Assembly: GCA_017532355.1 (NCBI GenBank)
Contig: JAFXJK010000002.1
Span: 1 to 30,944, forward strand
Origin: Oscillospiraceae bacterium
Lineage (GTDB): Bacteria; Bacillota_A; Clostridia; Oscillospirales; JAAYXM01
DNA: 30,944 nucleotides
Direction of reading: 5' to 3'
The notes beneath the pieces are model-generated. The model was given only the letters and a program-made list of their open reading frames with translations. It made no database searches and was not told the DNA's origin. Both the position numbers and the translations under genes were made by a program. This document shows positions 7,356 through 14,676 of this stretch, piece by piece; the stretch's first letter is position 1, and each line of letters opens with the position of its first letter.

Positions 7356-7991
7356 GTGAAAAAACTTAAAGTTCTTATTTCAATAATTGTATGTATTTTC
7401 TGTATGGTTTGTTTATCATACTGCATATATAAATATCTGATTCAGCCCGTAAACGAAAGAAACGAAGAACTTCCTGCAAGCCTGACCACGGGTAAAAGCC
7501 TTGCGGAATATGCTCGCAAGGTAGTTGAAGAGGATAGCGGCAAGGAGTTTAATGTGGGTGAAGTCGATATGAGATTAGATTCAGAGTTGAAGGGAGCAGT
7601 GGAAGTTACTCTTGTAGAGAAAAAAGAAAGAAAACCGCAGCTGGTTTATGTAAAATTTGATACAAAAAGTAACAAGCTTCTTTCGTTCTATTATCAAGGC
7701 TGGTACAGTGACTTGGATCCCGGAGTTATAAATTTTCAGGATTGGGAAATTGACTATGCAGAGGCGATCGAAATTTCAGAGAAGTTTTTTTCACAAGCAG
7801 ACGGTTTCAGATATGACCGTGTTTGGATGTTTACCGTTAATTCTCATCCGTCTGAAGACGAAGATTGGGAAGATTGGGTGGTAGTTCTTGATGACGATCA
7901 AGGCGAAAAAAGGTACCGTGCCCACATTGATCCATATACGGGAGACGTTTTACTTCATAGTATTTCAAAATTGAATCATTTCGATGATTAA
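7356..7991 (+). CDS. Membrane-anchored protein with PepSY-like C-terminus
   Basis: This is a 211-residue protein from the GTG at 7356, which follows AAAGGAG at eight bases; a longer frame from 7311 has no ribosome binding site. Residues ~5-28 form one uncleaved signal/membrane anchor (VLISIIVCIFCMVCLSYCIY), so the rest is predicted to be outside the cell. The C-terminal part has the PepSY signature arrangement: the helix 'YAEAIEISEKFF', then 'VVVLDDDQGEKRYRAHIDPY' followed by TGDVL. PepSY domains often inhibit peptidases or act as sensors, but the role here is unknown. The gene is bracketed by two identical terminator repeats and has the low GC of the accessory segment. It could be a prophage moron or a host gene at the prophage border. 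Confidence 0.6.
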   Translation: MKKLKVLISIIVCIFCMVCLSYCIYKYLIQPVNERNEELPASLTTGKSLAEYARKVVEEDSGKEFNVGEVDMRLDSELKGAVEVTLVEKKERKPQLVYVKFDTKSNKLLSFYYQGWYSDLDPGVINFQDWEIDYAEAIEISEKFFSQADGFRYDRVWMFTVNSHPSEDEDWEDWVVVLDDDQGEKRYRAHIDPYTGDVLLHSISKLNHFDD

Positions 7992-8003
7992 AGCTTAAAT
8001 TAA

Positions 8004-8035
8004 CCGAACACCCGAGGGTAAAACCTCGGGTGTTT
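8004..8035 (+). terminator. Terminator hairpin, second copy of the 32-bp repeat
   Basis: The same 11-bp stem (AACACCCGAGG/CCTCGGGTGTT, loop GTAAAA) as at 7266-7297 is followed here by TTTGATTTTTT, a better T-tract. It lies 12 bp after the PepSY-like gene and probably ends its transcript. The exact 32-bp identity with the first copy suggests a recent duplication or a recombination site. Confidence 0.7.
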
Positions 8036-8062
8036 GATTTTTTACATATTTCAAGATATCTC

Positions 8063-8092
8063 TTGAAAAAAGGGTGCGGATGATTGTATAAT
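8063..8092 (+). promoter_or_regulatory. Promoter of the tsaE operon
   Basis: TTGAAA (8063-8068) and a perfect TATAAT (8087-8092) are spaced by 18 bases, 31 bp before the tsaE start. It lies just after the terminator repeat and so opens the chromosomal block. Confidence 0.75.
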
Positions 8093-8123
8093 AAATAGAT
8101 AGAATAAAAGACGGCGGTGGCAT

Positions 8124-8540
8124 ATGAAATATTATTGCAAAAATGAATATGAAACCGAGAAAGTCGGCGAGGAGTTTGCAAAAACTCTCTCTCGCGGAGC
8201 GGTTGTTGCCATGCGCGGAGGAATGGGCGTCGGAAAGACTGCGTTTGTACGCGGTGCGGCACGCGGACTTGGCGAGACGGGCAGAGTTACAAGCCCTACA
8301 TACACGATAGTTAATGAGTATGAGACGAAAATTCCGATGCTCCATTTTGACCTTTACCGACTCGGCAGTGCGAACGAGCTTTTTGAGATCGGATTTGACG
8401 ATTATCTCGCTCGCGGAGGAATCTGCTTTATTGAGTGGTCGGAGAGGGCAGAGGATGAAGTTTCATTCACCCATTTTGTTGAGATAAGCCGCGACGCAGA
8501 GGATGAGAATGCACGCTGCATCGAGATTTCGGAGGCATAG
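8124..8540 (+). CDS. tsaE: tRNA t6A37 biosynthesis ATPase TsaE
   Basis: The protein is 138 residues, normal for the family. The Walker A box GGMGVGKT is at residues 32-39, followed by the TsaE-specific SPTYTIVNEY, HFDLYRL and FIEWSER motifs. TsaE is the ATPase that resets the TsaB-TsaD complex making N6-threonylcarbamoyladenosine at position 37 of ANN-decoding tRNAs in the cytoplasm. The ATG follows the promoter at 8063-8092, with GGCGGTGG as a weak ribosome binding site. tsaB follows after 3 bp, a pairing conserved across bacteria. It is the first gene of an operon running to the terminator at 12462. Confidence 0.95.
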   Translation: MKYYCKNEYETEKVGEEFAKTLSRGAVVAMRGGMGVGKTAFVRGAARGLGETGRVTSPTYTIVNEYETKIPMLHFDLYRLGSANELFEIGFDDYLARGGICFIEWSERAEDEVSFTHFVEISRDAEDENARCIEISEA

Positions 8541-8543
8541 AAA

Positions 8544-9230
8544 ATGAAGATACTTGCAATAGAGTCATCGGCAAAGGCGGCATCTGTCTGCATAGTTGAG
8601 GACGGGAAAATCCTTGCGGAAGCGTTTCTTAACTGCGGACTTACGCACAGTGTTACGATTATGCCGTCGGTTGAGTGGCTTCTCAATACGGCATCACTTA
8701 CGATAGAAGACATCGACCGCATAGCTATCACCGAGGGACCCGGTTCGTTTACGGGACTTCGCATCGGTATGGCGGCGGTAAAGGGGCTTGCGTGGAGTCG
8801 CGACATCCCGTGTGTCGGAGTGTCAACGCTTGAGGCGGCGGCGTGTGGTGTTGCGCACGTTAACGGCATAATATGCGCCGTTATGGACGCTCGCGCAGGT
8901 CAGGTTTACAACGCGCTTTTTAAGGCCGAGAACGGACGTCTCACGCGTTTGTGCGACGACCGTGCGATAAAGATTTCGGAGCTTCTTGAGGAGCTTTCGG
9001 AAAAAGAAAATATCCTCGTCTGCGGTGACGGAACAGAGGTATTTATGAAAGAAGCGAACGATAACTTCCGTGCGGCTCCCGAAAACATCAGGTATCAACG
9101 GGCATCGAGCGTTGCCTTTCTTGCCATGGAACGCGACACGGTTTCGGCAAGAACGCTTTCGCCCGAGTACATAAGACTGCCTCAGGCAGAAAGAGAAAGA
9201 CTTGAAAGATTAGAAAAGGAAGGTAAGTAA
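8544..9230 (+). CDS. tsaB: tRNA t6A37 biosynthesis subunit TsaB
   Basis: This 228-residue protein has the ASKHA N-terminal fold: MKILAIESSAKAASVCIVED, the GLTHS helix, and the TsaB signature ITEGPGSFTGLRIGM followed by KGLAW. TsaB lacks the two metal-binding His of TsaD and serves as its dimer partner and scaffold in the t6A enzyme. It lies 3 bp after tsaE and 2 bp before the rpiB-like gene, so the three are surely co-transcribed. Its catalytic partner tsaD is about 17 kb away at 26115, although the usual Firmicute order keeps the genes together. Confidence 0.95.
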   Translation: MKILAIESSAKAASVCIVEDGKILAEAFLNCGLTHSVTIMPSVEWLLNTASLTIEDIDRIAITEGPGSFTGLRIGMAAVKGLAWSRDIPCVGVSTLEAAACGVAHVNGIICAVMDARAGQVYNALFKAENGRLTRLCDDRAIKISELLEELSEKENILVCGDGTEVFMKEANDNFRAAPENIRYQRASSVAFLAMERDTVSARTLSPEYIRLPQAERERLERLEKEGK

Positions 9231-9232
9231 AA

Positions 9233-9685
9233 ATGAAGGTAGTAATTGGTGCAGACAGCGCAGGTTTCGCTATGAAGGCGAAAATCATCGAGCATCTTAA
9301 AGGTCGCGGCTTTGAGGTCACAGACGTTGGAGCTTACAACGCAGAATCCAGCCATTATCCCGAATTTGCATACAAGGTAGCAAAGAGCGTTTCCGAAAAA
9401 GACGCTGATTTTGGTATCCTCGTTTGCGGAACGGGTATCGGCATGAGCATTGCGGCAAATAAGGTAAAGGGCGTTCGCGCATCTGTTGTTTCCGAGCATT
9501 TCTCCGCTCGCTATACAAGACTTCACAACGATGCTAACGTTCTTTGTCTCGGCGCTCGCGTCATCGGAGAGGGCATTGCAATTGAGCTTGTTGACATCTT
9601 CCTCGACACAGAGGCTGAGGGTGGCAGACACGCAGCTCGCGTTGACATGATCCGCGAAATCGAAGCAGGTACTTTTAACGCGTAA
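9233..9685 (+). CDS. rpiB: RpiB/LacA/LacB-family sugar-phosphate isomerase
   Basis: This 150-residue protein shows the RpiB active-site set: C65 in LVCGTGIGMSIAANK, H98 in RLHNDANVLCLGARVIG, and the glycine-rich anion hole between them. RpiB interconverts ribose-5-phosphate and ribulose-5-phosphate in the pentose phosphate pathway. The N-terminal motif reads GADSAGF where classical RpiB has (S/C)DHAGF, so the substrate-binding His is replaced by Ser. Related family members act on other sugar phosphates, so ribose-5-phosphate is the likely but not certain substrate. AGGTAAGTAAAA at the end of tsaB supplies the ribosome binding site. Confidence 0.85.
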   Translation: MKVVIGADSAGFAMKAKIIEHLKGRGFEVTDVGAYNAESSHYPEFAYKVAKSVSEKDADFGILVCGTGIGMSIAANKVKGVRASVVSEHFSARYTRLHNDANVLCLGARVIGEGIAIELVDIFLDTEAEGGRHAARVDMIREIEAGTFNA

Positions 9686-9718
9686 GCCGACATAACTGCT
9701 TAAAGGTGGCGAAATAAC

Positions 9719-10504
9719 TTGTATCAGACAGACAAGATTAAAAGGGTTGTTATAAAGATAGGTACGTCCACTCTCACGCATGAGAATACGGGAAGGCTCG
9801 ATTTGCGCCATCTCGAGCTTCTTGCGCGTGTGCTTTCGGACATAAAGAATATGGGAATCGACGTCGTGCTCGTTACTTCCGGTGCGATTGGCGTCGGTAT
9901 GTCAAAGCTCGGTATGACGGTGCGCCCGAAGGAGCTCCGCTACAAGCAGGCGGCGGCGTCCGTCGGTCAGTGTGAGCTTATGCATATTTACGATAAGTTT
10001 TTCCTTGACTATTCGCAGGTCGTAGGCCAGATTCTTATCACGAAGAGCGACATCGTTGAGCCCGAACGCCGTCAGAAGGTAGAGGATACCTTCGAGGCTC
10101 TTTTTGAGGTTGACGCAATCCCTGTTGTAAACGAAAACGACACGACGGGCGTTGAAGAAATCCTCTTCGGCGATAACGACACGCTCTCGGCAGAGGTTGC
10201 AGCGCTTGTAAAAGCTGACCTTCTTATAATTTTCTCTGATATCGACGGCCTCTACGACTGCGATCCGAGAGAGAACGAAAACGCGAAGATTATTCCGCGT
10301 GTACACGGCATTACGGACGAAATCCGCGCTCTTGCAGGCGGTGCAGGCACAAAGCTCGGAACAGGCGGAATGGTGACGAAGATTCACGCTGCCGAGGTGT
10401 GCTTCGAAAACGATATCCCGATGGTAATTACAAACGGAACGAAAATCGAAACCGCGTATGACATTATCGGCGGAAAGAGCGTCGGAACGCTCTTTATGAA
10501 GTAG
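9719..10504 (+). CDS. proB: Glutamate 5-kinase (short form, no PUA domain)
   Basis: The protein is 261 residues from a TTG start behind AAAGGTGG. The amino-acid-kinase fold is clear: RVVIKIGTSTLT at residues 9-20, LVTSGAIGVGM, PVVNENDTT, FGDNDTLSAEVAALVKADLL and the GTGGMVTKIHAAEVC box. ProB phosphorylates glutamate as the first step of proline synthesis. E. coli ProB is longer (367 residues) because of a C-terminal PUA domain; this form stops after the kinase domain, as in several Firmicutes. No proA follows in this window, so the next enzyme must be encoded elsewhere. Confidence 0.92.
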   Translation: MYQTDKIKRVVIKIGTSTLTHENTGRLDLRHLELLARVLSDIKNMGIDVVLVTSGAIGVGMSKLGMTVRPKELRYKQAAASVGQCELMHIYDKFFLDYSQVVGQILITKSDIVEPERRQKVEDTFEALFEVDAIPVVNENDTTGVEEILFGDNDTLSAEVAALVKADLLIIFSDIDGLYDCDPRENENAKIIPRVHGITDEIRALAGGAGTKLGTGGMVTKIHAAEVCFENDIPMVITNGTKIETAYDIIGGKSVGTLFMK

Positions 10505-10512
10505 GGTTAATT

Positions 10513-11340
10513 ATGTCACATTTTGTTTGTCCCGTTTGCGGAAAACCGCTTGAGAGACAGGAAAAAGTCTATTTATGCGAGAATTTACATAGCTTCGACA
10601 TATCAAAAAAGGGGTATGTAAATCTCCTTTTGTCCTCATCGTCGGGCAAGGTTCACGGCGACGATAAGGCTATGGTTTCCGCGCGCGCAGAATTTCTCGC
10701 CCAAGGGTTTTATGATGACCTCTCCGGGCACATTGCAGCCTTGGCTGAGACATACTGCCCGAACGGCGGAGTTATCCTTGACGCAGGCTGTGGCGAGGGG
10801 AAATACACCTCTGATATTGCCGCTGCTCTGAAACGGTCGGGAAAGTGCGCCGAGGTGGTCGGCGTTGACATCTCAAAGGATGCTGTAAACCTTGCCGCAG
10901 GACGCGATAAAACCTGCCGCTTCGCGGTTGCGTCGGCTGCAAAGCTTCCGATGGCAGAGGACAGCACTGATGTAATGATAAGCATCTTTGCTCCGTTCTT
11001 TGCGGAGGAGTTTTTACGTGTGCTTAAAGATGACGGTGTGATAATTCGCGCATATCCGCTCGCTCGTCATCTCTGGGAGCTGAAAGAGCTTGTGTATGAC
11101 ACGCCATACGAAAACCCCGAGACGGATATGGAAGAGGAAGGCTTTGAAATTGCGGGACGACACGAGCTTCGGTATAAAATTATGATCGAGAGATATGAGG
11201 ACATCAAAAACCTCTTCGTTATGACACCGTATTTTTATCGCACGAGTGAAGAGGACACGGAAAAACTCTCGCATATTGATAAGCTCGGGCTTTCGCTTGA
11301 GTTCGGAATAGTGGTATATAAAAAGAAACCTCGGGCATAG
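10513..11340 (+). CDS. 23S rRNA (guanine-N1)-methyltransferase, RlmA family
   Basis: This 275-residue protein begins with a zinc-binding ribbon (CPVCGKPLERQEKVYLCENL, closed by the following H of HSFD), followed by the family's 'ISKKGYVNLL' stretch. The SAM-binding motif I is ILDAGCGEGKYT, and motif II/IV residues are in VVGVDISKDAVNLAA and VMISIFAPF. RlmA(I)/(II) enzymes methylate N1 of G745 or G748 in helix 35 of 23S rRNA; RlmA(II)/TlrB methylation adds to tylosin resistance. Which G is modified cannot be told from the sequence. It follows proB by 8 bp in the same operon. Confidence 0.85.
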   Translation: MSHFVCPVCGKPLERQEKVYLCENLHSFDISKKGYVNLLLSSSSGKVHGDDKAMVSARAEFLAQGFYDDLSGHIAALAETYCPNGGVILDAGCGEGKYTSDIAAALKRSGKCAEVVGVDISKDAVNLAAGRDKTCRFAVASAAKLPMAEDSTDVMISIFAPFFAEEFLRVLKDDGVIIRAYPLARHLWELKELVYDTPYENPETDMEEEGFEIAGRHELRYKIMIERYEDIKNLFVMTPYFYRTSEEDTEKLSHIDKLGLSLEFGIVVYKKKPRA

Positions 11341-11364
11341 ACTTGATGCAGGAGGTGTGCAGTT

Positions 11365-12450
11365 TTGGCGAATTGTTTTGATTATCTCGCGTGGCGAGGC
11401 GACATCCCGTTTTCCGTTTCGGAATTCAACGAAGTTGACGGGATGCTTCTTTCGCGCTTTGCTTATGCGCCGTTTGAGCTTTGTGACGGGAAATTCCCGA
11501 TGAAGGTTTCCGAGGCGTGTGAGCAAATGCTCGCCCACGAAGAGCTTGAGAGTCACCTTGTACATAAGGATGACAGGCTCGTTATAGAGGGATTTCTTGA
11601 AAGCGACAGATTTTCTTCGCTTTCTGTCTTCGGATATGAAGACACGGTGGATACGGAGAGCGAAACGCAGTTTTCCGCCATTACCGTAAGACTTGCTCAT
11701 GACCTTTATTACATAGCATTCCGCGGCACGGATGACACCCTGATTGGCTGGAAGGAAGACTTTAATATGAGCTTTACTTTCCCTGTGCCGGCACAAAGAC
11801 TTGCGACTGAGTACGCAGAGAAAATCGCAAAGAGGGTGCGCGGAAAAATTATATGCGGAGGTCACTCAAAGGGAGGAAACCTTGCGGTGTATGCCGCGGC
11901 GTTCTCGAAACCGAGGGTGCAGAGCAGGATTGTCCGCGTTCAGAATTTTGACGGCCCGGGCTTTGATGAGCGCGTTATCAAAAGCCCTGAGTTTCTTGCG
12001 ATGCGCGGCCGCGTTGACACATTCGTTCCGAAGTCCTCGGTTATAGGGCTTCTCCTTTTTCACGAGGAAGAATATACGATTGTGGACAGCACCTATCAGG
12101 GAATCCTGCAGCATGACACGTATTCGTGGGTGGTCGAGCGCGATAAGTTTAAATATCTTGAGAGAGTTACGGATGCAAGCCGTTTTCTCGATATAACACT
12201 TAAGGAATGGATACGAAAAATGCCGATTGACAAGCGCGAGCTTCTTGTCGATGCGCTCTACGAGCTTATTTCGGGGACGAATGCCGAAACGGTAACCGAG
12301 CTTTCGGAAAACCGTCTCGGAAACGCGCTTTCGATACTGAACACTTTCCGCGGCCTTGATGACGAGACAAAAAAACTCATTTTTGAGGCATTTCGTTCGC
12401 TTGCAAAGAGTGCAAAAAACACGCTTTATCTGCAGTTGCAGAGGCGATAA
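11365..12450 (+). CDS. DUF2974 (Mbeg1-like) alpha/beta-hydrolase
   Basis: The protein is 361 residues from a TTG start nine bases after GGAGG (11351-11355). The N-terminus FDYLAWRGDIPFS is the family signature. YYIAFRGTDDTLIGWKEDFN resembles the lipase oxyanion region, and ICGGHSKGGNLAVYAAAF holds the nucleophile Ser in a GHSKGG elbow. QNFDGPGF follows. The family is common in Clostridia and Lactobacillales and has lipase-like architecture, but its substrate is not established. No signal peptide is seen, so it is probably cytoplasmic. It is the last gene before the terminator at 12462. Confidence 0.8.
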   Translation: MANCFDYLAWRGDIPFSVSEFNEVDGMLLSRFAYAPFELCDGKFPMKVSEACEQMLAHEELESHLVHKDDRLVIEGFLESDRFSSLSVFGYEDTVDTESETQFSAITVRLAHDLYYIAFRGTDDTLIGWKEDFNMSFTFPVPAQRLATEYAEKIAKRVRGKIICGGHSKGGNLAVYAAAFSKPRVQSRIVRVQNFDGPGFDERVIKSPEFLAMRGRVDTFVPKSSVIGLLLFHEEEYTIVDSTYQGILQHDTYSWVVERDKFKYLERVTDASRFLDITLKEWIRKMPIDKRELLVDALYELISGTNAETVTELSENRLGNALSILNTFRGLDDETKKLIFEAFRSLAKSAKNTLYLQLQRR

Positions 12451-12461
12451 GGAAATATTTG

Positions 12462-12491
12462 AAACCGCAGATGAAAATCTGCGGTTTTTTT
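12462..12491 (+). terminator. Rho-independent terminator of the tsaE operon
   Basis: A perfect 11-bp stem AAACCGCAGAT/ATCTGCGGTTT (12462-12472 and 12477-12487) with a GAAA tetraloop ends in seven T (12485-12491). It lies 11 bp after the DUF2974 gene. Confidence 0.95.
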
Positions 12492-12525
12492 GCTTGATTT
12501 CACGGAATTTTTTCATTATTTTATA

Positions 12526-12554
12526 TTGTGTTTTTCTGCGTTTTGTAATATAAT
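12526..12554 (+). promoter_or_regulatory. Promoter of the lipoprotein/two-component operon
   Basis: TTGTGT (12526-12531), a 17-base spacer and TATAAT (12549-12554) lie 53 bp before the lipoprotein start, right after the terminator. No obvious operator repeat is seen around it. Confidence 0.7.
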
Positions 12555-12607
12555 TATTACTGAATAGTTGTAAGCATTTTTAAAGAAGGAGGCAAGGAGA
12601 TTCCGTT

Positions 12608-13918
12608 ATGAAAAAAGTATATCTGATAGCTTTGATATTTATTCTTTTACTTTCGGGATGCGGCGGAAATACGCAATCGGGAATCTTTGCGCTTCCCGAA
12701 ATGCCTGAGACGCAGAGTGCGCTTCTTGAAACCGTTTCGCAGGTATGCCTTGACGGCTTTGAATTTGCCGAGCCTCGCTCGGGCGTAAACCGATATCCGG
12801 TCCAGCTTGTTGACCTTGACGGCAACGGTGAGGATGAGGGCATAGTGTTTCTCAGAGACATTCTCGGCAGCTACAAAACTTATGTGTACATCTTCGAACA
12901 GACAGATTCAGTCTTTACTCTATTCGACGTTATAGAGGGTAGAGAAAAAGATATTTATACGGTCTCTTATTCCAAGGTCCTCGGCGGTGACGGATATGAG
13001 CTTATTGTCAAGTGGGGAGCAGAAGAAAAGGAAAACCATTCGATAACCGCGCACACGCTTACCGCAGACGGGATGGAAAAAACGCTTGATATTTCTGCCG
13101 GACAGTTCTCCGTGAGCGACATAAGCGGTGACGGAGGAAACGAGCTTCTTGCAGTTGCAAAGCGCGACGGCAGGGTATATGCCGACATATATTCCGAAAA
13201 TTCGGGGGAGATTTCACGAGTAGATTCGGTTGCACTTTCACAGCACGAGGGAAAGGTCACAAGAATTCTCAGCGGAAAGGTTTCGGATTCCGTCAACGGC
13301 GCGTTCATTGAGCGTGAGTCACCGGAGGGGACAGTTACCGACGTTATCACCTACGGGAAAGGAAGGTATGTGAACATTCTTCCTGAGGGCGATGTCTGCG
13401 GTGTTCGCGCTCTCTGTGCGGATATTAACAACGACGGACGCATTGAGATTCCTCAGGAGACTGAGAAGGACGGCAACATATACACGGACAGAACTTATCT
13501 CTGGAGAAGCATAGATGGCAACGGAGTTATGGAGCACACAGCATTTACTTATCACTCATTTGCTGAGAACTGGTATCTTTCAATGCCGATTTCGTGGAGC
13601 AGGACGGTCTTTGCACGCCGAGAGTCTATAGATTCGCGAATGGCGGTGGTAAGCTTCTTTACACGTGAGGAGATAGACAACAACACCGAAAGTTATGTTG
13701 AGGCTCCGCTGTTTAACATCTACGTCTGCAGGGGAAGCAGTGCTGCGGCTCTTGCTTCGGACGGCGAAAACATAATTCTTGCAGAGCGCGAGGATGTAAC
13801 GTTCGTCGGCGAGATAATAAGCACCGGATATCTCGGGGAAACGATAGATGAAGGATTCCTCAAAGAAGCTTTCAGGAACAGAAAGAGTGACTGGGCTTCG
13901 GAAATACTGTTTGCATAA
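12608..13918 (+). CDS. Lipoprotein with FG-GAP/VCBS-like Ca-binding loops
   Basis: This is a 436-residue exported lipoprotein: MKKVYLIALIFILLLSGC is a signal peptide with a lipobox and Cys18 as the lipidation site. Three Asp-rich loops resemble FG-GAP/EF-like calcium sites: DLDGNGEDEG at residue 69, DISGDGGNEL at 171 and DINNDGRIEI at 272. Together with intervening beta strands they suggest a beta-propeller-like fold. No catalytic motif is recognised. It is preceded by AGAAGGAGGCAAGGAG and lies 24 bp upstream of a response regulator and kinase. It may thus provide or modulate an extracellular signal for that pair, but this is inferred from position only. Confidence 0.7.
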   Translation: MKKVYLIALIFILLLSGCGGNTQSGIFALPEMPETQSALLETVSQVCLDGFEFAEPRSGVNRYPVQLVDLDGNGEDEGIVFLRDILGSYKTYVYIFEQTDSVFTLFDVIEGREKDIYTVSYSKVLGGDGYELIVKWGAEEKENHSITAHTLTADGMEKTLDISAGQFSVSDISGDGGNELLAVAKRDGRVYADIYSENSGEISRVDSVALSQHEGKVTRILSGKVSDSVNGAFIERESPEGTVTDVITYGKGRYVNILPEGDVCGVRALCADINNDGRIEIPQETEKDGNIYTDRTYLWRSIDGNGVMEHTAFTYHSFAENWYLSMPISWSRTVFARRESIDSRMAVVSFFTREEIDNNTESYVEAPLFNIYVCRGSSAAALASDGENIILAEREDVTFVGEIISTGYLGETIDEGFLKEAFRNRKSDWASEILFA

Positions 13919-13942
13919 AATCGAAAACCTTAGGAGGGTTTT

Positions 13943-14641
13943 GTGGTGAGTACCAGAAAAAAGATACTCGTTGTCGAAGATGAAGACAGCATAAGAAGTT
14001 TTATAGTTATAAATCTTACCCGTGCAGGGTATGAAGTGTGCGAGGCGGCCTCAGGCGAGGAAGCGCTTGAAATTCTTGCAAGTGAGCCGGGAGTCGGCGT
14101 TGCGCTTTTTGACATTATGCTTCCCGGTATTGACGGGTTTGAGCTTTGCCGTAGGATTCGTTCGAAGGGTTCAAAAATCGGAATCATAATGCTCACGGCA
14201 CGCACGCAGGAGGTTGACCGCGTAACGGGGCTTATGACCGGAGCTGACGACTATGTTACAAAGCCGTTTTCGCCGACTGAGCTTATCGCGAGAATAGATG
14301 CACTCTATCGCAGACTTGACGGAGTAATTGGTGAGGACAGCGCGAGACTCACAAGCGGTCCGTTTGAGCTTAATACCAGAAACCGCACGCTTGACAAAAA
14401 CGGCAAGAGAATACGCCTCACGCAGGTTGAATATACGATAATGCGATATTTCCTCGAAAATCCCGATCGGGCAATTTCCCGAGAGGATATGCTCAGCGCC
14501 GTCTGGGGAAGCGATTATGACGGCGAGCTCAAAATAGTGGACGTAAACATCAGACGACTCAGGATAAAAATTGAGGACGACCCTGCTCTTCCCGGATACA
14601 TTCAGACGGTTTGGGGCTTCGGGTACAAGTGGAACTCATAG
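13943..14641 (+). CDS. OmpR/PhoB-family response regulator
   Basis: This 232-residue protein starts at GTG (13943, or GTG at 13946) behind AGGAGG. The receiver domain (residues 7-125) has the acidic pocket VEDED, phospho-acceptor D57 in LFDIMLPG, T85 in MLTA and K107 in YVTKPFSPTELIARI. The C-terminal winged helix (residues ~140-232) shows LTQVEYTIMRYFLENPDRAI, VDVNIRRLRIKIEDDP and VWGFGYKW, as in PhoB/OmpR. It binds DNA after phosphorylation, presumably by the kinase encoded 35 bp downstream. Targets are not evident, and no direct repeats stand out near the promoter at 12526. Confidence 0.95.
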   Translation: MVSTRKKILVVEDEDSIRSFIVINLTRAGYEVCEAASGEEALEILASEPGVGVALFDIMLPGIDGFELCRRIRSKGSKIGIIMLTARTQEVDRVTGLMTGADDYVTKPFSPTELIARIDALYRRLDGVIGEDSARLTSGPFELNTRNRTLDKNGKRIRLTQVEYTIMRYFLENPDRAISREDMLSAVWGSDYDGELKIVDVNIRRLRIKIEDDPALPGYIQTVWGFGYKWNS

Positions 14642-14676
14642 GCTGATACAAAAAAGCTTTGAAAGGAGGAAGGGAA

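Noticed and set aside
11014..11865. 283-codon minus-strand frame opposite the rlmA-like and DUF2974 genes
   Set aside because: It spans two genes with clear family motifs on the + strand and shows no recognisable domain.
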